DNA from: CAUPWF01 sp044425815
GTDB taxonomy: Bacteria > Bacillota > Clostridia > Lachnospirales > Lachnospiraceae
Assembly (NCBI GenBank): GCA_044425815.1
Contig: JAWXVA010000136.1
Span: forward strand, 1 to 5,968
Reading direction: 5' to 3'
Length of the DNA: 5,968 nucleotides
Within the stretch, counting starts at the first letter, position 1. Each line of letters starts with the position of its first letter. This document shows, in pieces, positions 1-5,968 of the stretch. The translations under genes and the position numbers were made by a program. The notes below the pieces were generated by a model. The model was not told the DNA's origin. It saw only the letters and a program-made list of their open reading frames with translations, and did not search any database.

Positions 1-523
1 TACCTTAAACAATATTAGCGCATTATGTAAATACGATCCTGCAGAAGCCGATCGTGCAATTACGCTATTCGCTCGCTATATGCATTCCTATATGTATGTT
101 ATCAACGAAAAAGAGAATATTTCCATAGAAAAAGAATTGGAATTAGTCAAAGTAACTCTAGAAATCGAGCAACTAAGGTTTCCAAATACATTTAATTATA
201 GTATCGATATAGCTTACTCTGATTTCAAAATTCCACCTTTATCACTTCAGCCTTTAGTTGAAAATGCTTTATATCATGGATTGAGACCCCTAAAAGAAGG
301 CGGACAGCTTAAAATCTCCATTGCAAAGATCCAAAATTCAATAGAAATAACGATAACTGACAATGGTGTTGGATTTGAAGTATCCTCTCTAGACACCAAA
401 GACTCTATAGGACTAACAAACTTGAAGAAACGCCTTCATATAATGGCAAATGGAAGTGTAAATATTCAAAGCACAAAAGGATTAGGTACTTCGATAATTA
501 TTACACTTCCACTTGAGATATAA
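1..523 (+). CDS. Sensor histidine kinase of the LytS/YesM class, C-terminal part (5' end outside the window)
   Basis: The reading frame is open from base 2 to the TAA at 521-523, giving 173 visible residues; base 1 is the last base of a cut codon. The visible N-terminus, TLNNISAL, is what follows the phospho-acceptor motif PHFLFN in the His_kinase family (PF06580), so the catalytic histidine lies a few codons off the left edge. The ATP-binding domain is complete. It has an N box PLVENALYHG at visible residues 84-93, a G1 box DNGVGF at 120-125, a short lid leading to GLTNLKKRL at 137-145, and a final glycine motif GLGTS at 160-164. Proteins of this class autophosphorylate on histidine and pass the phosphate to a response regulator, often of the LytTR or AraC type. 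The sensor domain and partner are not in the window, so the signal is unknown. An ATG at position 80 is an internal methionine, not the start. The gene converges on the glucokinase gene with one base between stop codons. Confidence 0.93.
   Translation, partial: TLNNISALCKYDPAEADRAITLFARYMHSYMYVINEKENISIEKELELVKVTLEIEQLRFPNTFNYSIDIAYSDFKIPPLSLQPLVENALYHGLRPLKEGGQLKISIAKIQNSIEITITDNGVGFEVSSLDTKDSIGLTNLKKRLHIMANGSVNIQSTKGLGTSIIITLPLEI
451..511. repeat. 11-base inverted repeat inside the histidine kinase 3' end
   Basis: TGGAAGTGTAA at 451-461 and TTACACTTCCA at 501-511 are perfectly complementary, with 39 bases between them. Both arms lie in the histidine kinase reading frame, ending 9 bases before its stop codon, and in the path of read-through from the glucokinase gene. 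Neither strand has a run of T after the second arm, so this is not a standard intrinsic terminator. It may be chance, or a structure at the 3' end of one or both convergent messages. Confidence 0.35.
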
Positions 524-524
524 C

Positions 525-1457
525 TTACCCAATTACTAATTTCGCTGCGCCATACACGCCTGCATCATTTCCTAGCGTAGCGAGTACAAATTTAACCTTA
601 TCATTTGCAAAAAACATTTTATCTTTATAATGCTTTTCCACATTTTCAGTAATCACTTCACCAGCTCTAGACACTCCGCCGCCGATTACTACTACTTCTG
701 GATCAACAATAACCGCTATATTTGCAAGTGCATATCCTAGATACTGTGTCACTTCATCCACAATCTCACTAGCTACTTTATCGCCTGCCTTATATGCATC
801 AAACACGGACTTTGCCGATAGCTTCGACTCTCGTAATGTACTGTATTCTTCTGTCGATGCTAGTCGTTTCTTCGCTACTCTTACGATACCTGTAGCAGAA
901 GAGTACTGCTCTAAACAGCCATGATTTCCACATCCACAAGAATCTTCTTCATTGTAGTTCACGCAAATGTGTCCGATTTCGCCGCCTGCCCCATTGCTTC
1001 CATTGATGATTTTACCCTTGTAGATAAGTCCACCACCAACGCCTGTTCCTAGTGTAACCATAACTAGGTTCTGATAGCCCATGCCGCCACCTTTCCACAT
1101 TTCACCAAGGGCTGCTACATTTGCATCATTTCCTACACTAGTCGGTACGCCAAGTAATTCTTCCGCTTCGCGTTTCACTTCTTTGTATTTCCATCCTAGG
1201 TTGGCACTTCCATTCACGATTCCTGCATCAGATACTGGCGCTGGAACACCGATTCCGCATCCACAAACATCATTCTTTTCAATCTGATGACTTTCTAATT
1301 TCCCATTCACAGATTCTGCTACGTCAGATAAAATGGTAATTCCTTCATTTTCTGTCTTCGTTACAATTTCCCACTTATCAATCATATCTCCAGCAGATGT
1401 AAACAATGCCATTTTCACTGTTGTTCCACCAATGTCGATTCCAATACAATACTTCAT
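525..1457 (-). CDS. glk: ROK-family glucokinase
   Basis: This 310-residue protein is a full-length ROK sugar kinase, a cytoplasmic enzyme that probably phosphorylates glucose with ATP to glucose 6-phosphate. The N-terminal phosphate-binding motif DIGGT is at residues 8-12. The sugar-binding and catalytic pair N110-D111 lies in SVGNDAN, with D111 the expected general base. LGTGVGGG at 136-143 is the second ATP-contacting loop, and VVVIGGG plus GNDAGVYGAA near the C-terminus complete the fold. The ROK zinc site is intact: H163 in EIGH, then C174, C176 and C181 in CGCGNHGC, followed by E183. There is no N-terminal helix-turn-helix, which argues for a kinase rather than a NagC/XylR-type repressor. 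AAGGAG at 1468-1473 is the ribosome binding site, with a rather long 10-base spacer to the ATG. The gene lies 67 bases after hprK and is probably co-transcribed, perhaps with its own promoter too. Fructokinase or N-acetylhexosamine kinase activity cannot be excluded from sequence alone. Confidence 0.93.
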   Translation of the reverse strand: MKYCIGIDIGGTTVKMALFTSAGDMIDKWEIVTKTENEGITILSDVAESVNGKLESHQIEKNDVCGCGIGVPAPVSDAGIVNGSANLGWKYKEVKREAEELLGVPTSVGNDANVAALGEMWKGGGMGYQNLVMVTLGTGVGGGLIYKGKIINGSNGAGGEIGHICVNYNEEDSCGCGNHGCLEQYSSATGIVRVAKKRLASTEEYSTLRESKLSAKSVFDAYKAGDKVASEIVDEVTQYLGYALANIAVIVDPEVVVIGGGVSRAGEVITENVEKHYKDKMFFANDKVKFVLATLGNDAGVYGAAKLVIG

Positions 1458-1487
1458 CCTGTCATTACTCCTTCATCTTCTTACTCT

Positions 1488-1543
1488 CCACCTATATAGT
1501 GGTTTTACTTCTATCTATATTTTTTTATTTTTTACCTTGTAAA
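1488..1543 (-). promoter_or_regulatory. Possible glucokinase promoter with a small dyad at the start region
   Basis: On the - strand, TTTACA at 1538-1543 (5 of 6 matches to the -35 consensus) is followed after 18 A-rich bases by TATAGA at 1514-1519 (4 of 6 to the -10 consensus). Transcription would start near 1507. A small dyad CCACTATATAGGTGG at 1488-1502 would then form the first bases of the message. Its stem is four Watson-Crick pairs plus one G-U pair around a 5-base loop. It has no U tract, so it is not a terminator. It could be an operator or a 5' RNA structure. The -35 overlaps the 3' end of hprK. The region is A-rich, so chance matches are likely. Confidence 0.25.
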
Positions 1544-2463
1544 TTTTCTTGTACACGTCTATATAATTCTTGCGCTGCATTATATCCCATTAATTTCTGA
1601 CGATGGTTCACGGCTGCTGACTCAACAATAATTGCTAAGTTACGACCTGGTCGAATAGGTATTGAGTGGCAAACCACCTTGTTTCCAAGAAATTCTGTAT
1701 ACTCTTCTGTTAAACCTAGACGATCATATTCTCTATCTTTATCCCATTCTTCTAAGGTAATAACCAAGTCAATCTCTTGTGTTTCTCTTACACTTTGTAC
1801 CCCAAACATCGCCTTAACATCAACAATTCCAATCCCCCGTAATTCTATAAAATGACGTGTGATATCTGGCGCCGTTCCTATGAGTGTTGCATCGCTTACT
1901 TTATGAATCTCAACTACATCGTCTGTTACAAGTCGATGTCCACGCTTAATAAGTTCTAATGCAGCTTCACTCTTTCCGATTCCACTTTCACCCATAATGA
2001 GTACGCCTACTCCATATACATCCACTAGTACGCCATGAATAGAAATACATGGTGCTAACGCTTCATGTAGCCAGCGTATAATCTCAGCTGAAAAAGAAGA
2101 TGTTTGTTTCTCTGTGCTAAATACTGGAATACCTGCATTTCTCGCTTTTTCTAAGAAAATAGGTCCTGGTTGTAATCCTCTACAGAAGATGTGGCATGGA
2201 ATATTATATGAATTTAATTTCTCATATGTTTCAATCTTCTTTTCTTCTGATAAGGTCTCTACATAGGTATATTCTACATAGCCAATAATTTGTACACGAT
2301 CCGATTCAAAATGATCAAAGAATCCTGCTAATTGTAATGCTGGTCTGTTAATATCTGGAATCAGTACTTCTTTCTGACTAAGATCAATCTCTGGTGTTAG
2401 GTTTTTTAAATTCATTTCTTCTACAATCCGTTGTAATTTTACTGTAGTATCTCCTCCGTTCAT
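1525..2463 (-). CDS. hprK: HPr kinase/phosphorylase
   Basis: This 312-residue protein is a complete HprK. It phosphorylates HPr of the sugar phosphotransferase system on a serine (Ser46 in well-studied cases) and also reverses that step by phosphorolysis. Seryl-phosphorylated HPr is the corepressor of CcpA in Firmicutes carbon catabolite control. The N-terminal domain spans about residues 1-130. The C-terminal kinase domain has a conserved histidine (H143, in IHGVLVD), the Walker A loop GESGIGKS at 158-165, the acidic pair D181-D182, the family signature LRGIGIVDV at 208-216, and RPGRN at 271-275. The C-terminal helix carrying MGYNAAQEL is also typical. The start at 2463 is fixed by AAGGAG at 2470-2475 with a 6-base spacer; no other usable start lies nearby. 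A second purine-rich run, GGAGGAG, occurs inside codons 3-5 but has no start codon at a suitable distance. The gene is 40 bases after uvrC and 67 bases before the glucokinase gene. Confidence 0.98.
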   Translation of the reverse strand: MNGGDTTVKLQRIVEEMNLKNLTPEIDLSQKEVLIPDINRPALQLAGFFDHFESDRVQIIGYVEYTYVETLSEEKKIETYEKLNSYNIPCHIFCRGLQPGPIFLEKARNAGIPVFSTEKQTSSFSAEIIRWLHEALAPCISIHGVLVDVYGVGVLIMGESGIGKSEAALELIKRGHRLVTDDVVEIHKVSDATLIGTAPDITRHFIELRGIGIVDVKAMFGVQSVRETQEIDLVITLEEWDKDREYDRLGLTEEYTEFLGNKVVCHSIPIRPGRNLAIIVESAAVNHRQKLMGYNAAQELYRRVQENLQGKK

Positions 2464-2503
2464 GTGTATCTCCTTCTCTCCGTTTATTTACTTCTATCAT
2501 ACC

Positions 2504-4345
2504 TTATTCATGAAAAAATTCATATACTTGTTTCGCTGATTTTTCATTCATTGTTTCAATTTCTTTTAACTGCTCGATTGTGGACGCCTTCAGTTCATCG
2601 ATGCTTTGAAAATGTCGCATTAGCGCTTTACGTCTAGCAGGTCCTATTCCTGGTATATCGTCTAAAATCGAGTGAACTTGCCCTTTTCCTCGTAAGCTTC
2701 TGTGATATTCAATCGCGAATCTATGTGCCTCGTCTTGTATACGCGTCACAAGCTTAAATCCTTCAGAATTACGCTCTATTGGAAGCTCAGTATTATCATA
2801 ATATAGCCCTCTCGTTCTATGGGAATCATCTTTAACCATTCCACACACAGGAATATGAAGCTTCAATTCCTCTAATACTTTTTTCGCAATATTTACCTGC
2901 CCTTTCCCACCATCCATCATAATCAAATCTGGGAACGCATTAAAACTAGCTGCATCTGCATCTTCTATCCCATGCTTAAATCGCCTTGTTAAGACTTCTC
3001 GCATGCTGGCATAATCATCCGCACCTTCTACACCCTTGATTCTAAACTTACGATAATCATTTTTCTTCGGTTTTCCATTTTCATATACTATCATGGAACC
3101 TACGGATGAGAATCCACTAATATTTGAGATATCAAACGCTTCCATTCTATGAATATTTTCAAGACCTATAATCTCTTCGATTTCTTTTACTGCACCTAAT
3201 GTACGACTTTCTTCCCTTTTCACTCGCTCTTTATCCGTAGAAAGAATCATTTGCGCATTCTTTTTTGCCAATTCAACAAGTTTTTCTTTCTCACCTTTTT
3301 TCGGGTTTTTAATCGTGACTTTCTGCTTTCGTTTTGCCGTTAACCATTCTTCCATAATTGCAGATTCTTCTAATTCTACTTGTACCATCAATTCTGCTGG
3401 AATATAGGGAGTTCCTGCATAGAATTGTTTAATAAAACTCATTATAATATCTGCTTCAATATCTTCAACTGCTACTTTCAAATAAAAATGGTCTCTCCCT
3501 ATCAATCTGCCTCCTCGTACAAAAAACACCTGAATAATTGCATCTGTTTCTTCTACTGCTAAGGCTATGATATCGCGATCACTTTGGTCGCTATTCGTTA
3601 TCTTTTGTTTCTGTGCAATTTGTGTAACACTACCAAGTAATTCTCTATATTCAATTGCTTTTTCAAACTCCATATTTTCAGAAGCTTCAAGCATTTTCCC
3701 TTGCAATTGCTTGATAACAGAATCAAAATCGCCTCCTAAGAAGCTCAATACATTTTTCACATAAGCACGATAAGATTCTTGATCTATATATCCCTGACAA
3801 GGTGCTTTACACTGATGTATGTGATAGTTCAGACAAGGGCGTTCTTTCCCTATATCCTTTGGAAGATTCCGATTACAACTTCGTATGGTATATAATTTCC
3901 TAACCAGCTCTATCGTATCCTTTACTGCCGTAGCACTAGTGTATGGGCCGAAATATTTCCCCTTATCTTTTCCCATTCTTCTCGCTAACATCACGCGCGG
4001 GAACGGTTCATCTACTGTCACGCGAATAAACGGATACGATTTATCATCCATAAGCATCGTATTGTATTTGGGATGATGTTCTTTTATCAGATTACATTCC
4101 AAGACAAGCGCCTCTAATTCTGAATCCGTTACAATATATTCAAATCGCGTAATATGCGTTACCATTCTTTCTATTTTGGCACCTTTATTTCTACTAGATT
4201 GAAAATATTGTCGCACTCTATTCTTAAGGCTGATTGCTTTCCCTACATATATAATCTGATCTGTTTCATCGTGCATCAGATATACCCCTGGTTTTCCAGG
4301 TAATTTTTTTAATTCTTCTTCAATAATAAATTCTCTTTTTTCCAT
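2504..4345 (-). CDS. uvrC: UvrABC excinuclease subunit C
   Basis: This 613-residue protein is a full-length UvrC, the nuclease that cuts on both sides of a lesion after UvrA and UvrB have marked it. The N-terminal GIY-YIG domain makes the 3' incision; it shows GVY at 20-22, YVG at 33-35, R43, and acidic residues E76/E78. Four cysteines, C157, C171, C179 and C183, match the iron-sulfur cluster ligands described for UvrC. A UVR motif that contacts UvrB lies at about 206-241. The RNase H-like 5' nuclease domain has D405 (EAFDISN), D478 (MMDGGKGQ) and H541 (DEAHRFA), the expected catalytic triad. Helix-hairpin-helix motifs, starting near IPGIGPARRKAL at about 564, occupy the C-terminus. The ATG at 4345 fits the family start, because the next methionine (M24) would remove the GVY motif. 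No Shine-Dalgarno sequence precedes it, which is unusual here. The gene is probably first in a unit with hprK and the glucokinase gene. Confidence 0.98.
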   Translation of the reverse strand: MEKREFIIEEELKKLPGKPGVYLMHDETDQIIYVGKAISLKNRVRQYFQSSRNKGAKIERMVTHITRFEYIVTDSELEALVLECNLIKEHHPKYNTMLMDDKSYPFIRVTVDEPFPRVMLARRMGKDKGKYFGPYTSATAVKDTIELVRKLYTIRSCNRNLPKDIGKERPCLNYHIHQCKAPCQGYIDQESYRAYVKNVLSFLGGDFDSVIKQLQGKMLEASENMEFEKAIEYRELLGSVTQIAQKQKITNSDQSDRDIIALAVEETDAIIQVFFVRGGRLIGRDHFYLKVAVEDIEADIIMSFIKQFYAGTPYIPAELMVQVELEESAIMEEWLTAKRKQKVTIKNPKKGEKEKLVELAKKNAQMILSTDKERVKREESRTLGAVKEIEEIIGLENIHRMEAFDISNISGFSSVGSMIVYENGKPKKNDYRKFRIKGVEGADDYASMREVLTRRFKHGIEDADAASFNAFPDLIMMDGGKGQVNIAKKVLEELKLHIPVCGMVKDDSHRTRGLYYDNTELPIERNSEGFKLVTRIQDEAHRFAIEYHRSLRGKGQVHSILDDIPGIGPARRKALMRHFQSIDELKASTIEQLKEIETMNEKSAKQVYEFFHE

Positions 4346-4381
4346 ATGTTTATTATATCTTTTTCCAAAATAAAATGAAAG
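4346..4381 (-). promoter_or_regulatory. Candidate uvrC promoter giving a leaderless transcript
   Basis: A perfect TATAAT (-10) lies at 4352-4357 and ends exactly 6 bases before the uvrC ATG, so a normal start point would fall on the A of that ATG. The only -35 candidate is weak: CTTTCA at 4376-4381, matching TTGACA at 3 of 6 positions with an 18-base spacer. It overlaps the 3' arm of the ftsH terminator. There is no AGGAGG-like sequence between terminator and ATG; the nearest purine run, GGAAAAAG, is too far upstream and poorly matched. AT-rich DNA makes TATAAT common by chance, so this is a suggestion and not a firm call. Confidence 0.38.
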
Positions 4382-4402
4382 GTCTCCCTTCCATTTTATT
4401 TT
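4367..4402 (-). terminator. Intrinsic terminator of ftsH
   Basis: On the - strand a 16-base arm AAAATAAAATGGAAGG is followed by a GAGA loop and the complementary arm CCTTTCATTTTATTTT. All 16 pairs form, counting one G-U wobble (bases 4391 and 4378). The loop-proximal half holds the G-C pairs, the lower half is all A-U, and the 3' arm supplies the U-rich tract. The hairpin begins 22 bases after the ftsH stop codon. On the + strand the same stem has one A-C mismatch and is followed by T-rich sequence, so it could also stop transcription from the other side, but no + strand gene here needs it. It separates ftsH from uvrC. Confidence 0.82.
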
Positions 4403-4424
4403 TCTTCTTTATATAATATTGTTC

Positions 4425-5968
4425 TTAGTCTTGTAAATCTTCTTCATCAAATAGAGGTTCTTCTATACTATTACCATCATTCTCGTCAGTATATGGATAT
4501 ACTTCTTTCTCAGCTTTGTCTACATTCTTCTCCTCTGATGATAATATCTCTATTCTGGAATTTTGTTTTCCTTGAAGTTCTATATCTTCGTCAGTTGGTG
4601 GCAATCCTTCTACTTCACGGAATATCTTCATGAATTCTTTTCCTGTAATGGTTTCTTTTTCAATTAAGAAGTCTGCGATTTTATCAAGTGTCACTCTATG
4701 CTCACTAAGTAATTGCTTCGCCATATCATAAGATTCTTTTAGCATCTTCATTACTTCTTGGTCTATCTCTGCTGATGTAGCTTCTCCACAATTACTTACT
4801 GCTCTTCCATCTAAATAACGGTGCTGAATCGATTCTAGTCCTATCAGTCCGAATTTATCCGACATACCGTACTGAGTAATCATGCTTCTTGCAATCTTAG
4901 TTGCCTGTTCTATATCGTTCGAAGCCCCTGTTGTTACTGTATCAAATACAATTTCTTCCGCTGCACGTCCTGCTAAATATCCAACAAGCATTGCTTCTAG
5001 CTCTTTCTTCGTATTTAAGAACTTCTCTTCTTCTGGTGTCTGCATTACGTAACCAAGTGCTCCCATCGTTCTTGGAACTATCGTAATCTTCTGCACTGGT
5101 TCTGAATCTTTCTGGAGTGCACTTACAAGTGCATGACCCACCTCATGATAAGATACTATGCGTCTCTCTTCTTTATTTAAGACTCTATCTTTCTTTTCTT
5201 TTCCTACTAATACTACTTCTACTGCTTCGAATAAATCTGCTTGTGATACTGCTTTTCTATTATGTTTTACTGCATTAATTGCTGCTTCATTGATCATATT
5301 CGCTAAGTCAGAACCTACCGCTCCTGAAGTCGCTAATGCAATTGCCGCGAAATCGACTGTTTCATCCATCTTAACATCTTTGGCATGTACTTTGAGTACA
5401 TCGATACGCCCCTTTAAATCTGGCTTATCAATGATAATTCTTCTATCAAATCTACCTGGTCTTAATAATGCTGGGTCTAATACTTCTGGTCTATTTGTCG
5501 CTGCAAGCAATAGTAAACCTTTATTTGTTTCAAATCCATCCATCTCTGTCAATAATTGATTCAGAGTCTGCTCTCTCTCATCGTTACCACCCATCGCTGT
5601 ATCACGACTTTTACCGATTGCATCAATTTCATCAATAAATACGATACATGGTGCTGTTTTTTGCGCTTCTTTAAATAAATCACGTACACGAGATGCTCCT
5701 ACCCCTACATACATCTCTACAAAGGCCGATCCTGACAATGAGAAAAATGGTACGTTTGCTTCTCCTGCTACTGCCTTAGCTAATAAGGTCTTCCCAGTTC
5801 CTGGTGGTCCAACTAAGAGTGCACCTTTTGGTAACTTCGCTCCAATCCCAGTGTATTTCCCTGGATTATGCAAGAAATCAACGACTTCTTGTAACGATTC
5901 CTTCGCCTCATCTTGTCCTGCTACATCTTTAAAGGTAACACCAGTAGATTTCTCTACGTATAGCTTAG
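4425..5968 (-). CDS. ftsH: ATP-dependent zinc metalloprotease FtsH, N-terminus outside the window
   Basis: The frame is open to the right edge (bases 5967-5968 are part of a cut codon), giving 513 visible residues. FtsH is a membrane-anchored hexameric AAA+ protease that degrades misfolded membrane proteins and some short-lived cytosolic regulators. The visible part starts just before the AAA domain (TFKDVAGQDEAKE at 11-23). It shows Walker A GPPGTGKT at 53-60, a pore motif MYVG at about 85-88, Walker B VFIDEID at 109-115, and the second region of homology at about 156-176 with candidate arginine fingers R169 and R172. The peptidase domain has the zinc motif HEVGH at 274-278 and the likely third ligand D351 in ASNDIEQAT. 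The two membrane segments and the extracytoplasmic domain should lie in the missing N-terminus. A TTG at 5871-5873 is an internal leucine, not the start. The last 40 or so residues form a low-complexity acidic tail ending EEPLFDEEDLQD. The gene ends in its own terminator, 79 bases before uvrC. Confidence 0.98.
   Translation of the reverse strand, partial: KLYVEKSTGVTFKDVAGQDEAKESLQEVVDFLHNPGKYTGIGAKLPKGALLVGPPGTGKTLLAKAVAGEANVPFFSLSGSAFVEMYVGVGASRVRDLFKEAQKTAPCIVFIDEIDAIGKSRDTAMGGNDEREQTLNQLLTEMDGFETNKGLLLLAATNRPEVLDPALLRPGRFDRRIIIDKPDLKGRIDVLKVHAKDVKMDETVDFAAIALATSGAVGSDLANMINEAAINAVKHNRKAVSQADLFEAVEVVLVGKEKKDRVLNKEERRIVSYHEVGHALVSALQKDSEPVQKITIVPRTMGALGYVMQTPEEEKFLNTKKELEAMLVGYLAGRAAEEIVFDTVTTGASNDIEQATKIARSMITQYGMSDKFGLIGLESIQHRYLDGRAVSNCGEATSAEIDQEVMKMLKESYDMAKQLLSEHRVTLDKIADFLIEKETITGKEFMKIFREVEGLPPTDEDIELQGKQNSRIEILSSEEKNVDKAEKEVYPYTDENDGNSIEEPLFDEEDLQD

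Noticed and set aside
80..523. ATG at 80 as the start of a 147-residue histidine kinase-like protein
   Set aside because: The frame is open from base 2, and residues before this ATG match the conserved segment after the phospho-acceptor histidine. The gene is cut by the window edge, not short.
1458..1524. A terminator between hprK and glk based on the CCAC/GTGG dyad and nearby T-rich + strand sequence
   Set aside because: On the - strand the A-rich run lies before the dyad and no U tract follows it, so it would not end hprK transcription.
2464..2503. A promoter between uvrC and hprK (TATGAT at about 2497-2502)
   Set aside because: No -35 match better than 3 of 6 at a proper distance. The short gap fits simple co-transcription.
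5158..5559. A 133-codon open frame on the + strand opposite ftsH
   Set aside because: It lies fully inside a highly conserved part of ftsH, resembles no recognised protein and is best explained as a reverse-frame shadow. The smaller + strand frames opposite glk, uvrC and ftsH are rejected for the same reason.
5871..5873. TTG as the ftsH start
   Set aside because: The frame continues to the right edge and encodes the conserved segment before Walker A, including FKDVAGQDEAKE. This is an internal leucine.
1..5968. A catabolite-responsive (cre) site near hprK or glk
   Set aside because: By eye I found no convincing match to the consensus TGNAANCGNNNNCA in the intergenic gaps. A matrix scan would be needed to exclude weak sites.
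1..5968. A new defence, mobile or biosynthetic system
   Set aside because: All five genes belong to well-known families with intact motifs, and there are no repeats, transposase or integrase genes, or unexplained gaps over 80 bases.

Overview
The window looks like chromosomal housekeeping DNA from an AT-rich Gram-positive bacterium of the Firmicutes, most likely a clostridium of the Lachnospiraceae type. HPr kinase/phosphorylase (HprK), a zinc-type ROK glucokinase, a sensor kinase of the LytS/YesM class and strong AAGGAG ribosome binding sites all fit that placement. The family-level assignment is an inference from protein character, not a database match.

Layout. Positions 1-523 (+ strand) hold the C-terminal end of a sensor histidine kinase whose phospho-acceptor histidine lies just off the left edge. 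All other genes are on the - strand and read right to left. They are ftsH (5' end cut by the right edge, stop at 4425), a strong intrinsic terminator at 4367-4402, uvrC (4345-2504), hprK (2463-1525) and a ROK-family glucokinase (1457-525). The glucokinase converges on the kinase gene with a single base between the two stop codons. The window is almost entirely coding; the gaps are 1, 67, 40 and 79 bases.

How the genes relate. uvrC, hprK and the glucokinase gene are close, co-directional and not separated by a visible terminator, so they probably form one transcription unit that starts just after the ftsH terminator. HprK phosphorylates HPr on serine in response to glycolytic intermediates and so drives carbon catabolite control. 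The glucokinase feeds glucose into the same glycolytic pool, so these two make functional sense together. UvrC, a nucleotide excision repair nuclease, has no obvious metabolic link. FtsH is a separate membrane protease gene that ends in its own terminator. The histidine kinase belongs to a different unit on the opposite strand.

I found no mobile element, CRISPR array, tRNA, rRNA, riboswitch or new multi-gene system. The points worth a second look are regulatory. uvrC has no Shine-Dalgarno sequence, and a TATAAT box sits where it would give a leaderless transcript. A possible promoter with a small dyad lies ahead of the glucokinase gene. An 11-base inverted repeat lies near the tightly convergent 3' ends.
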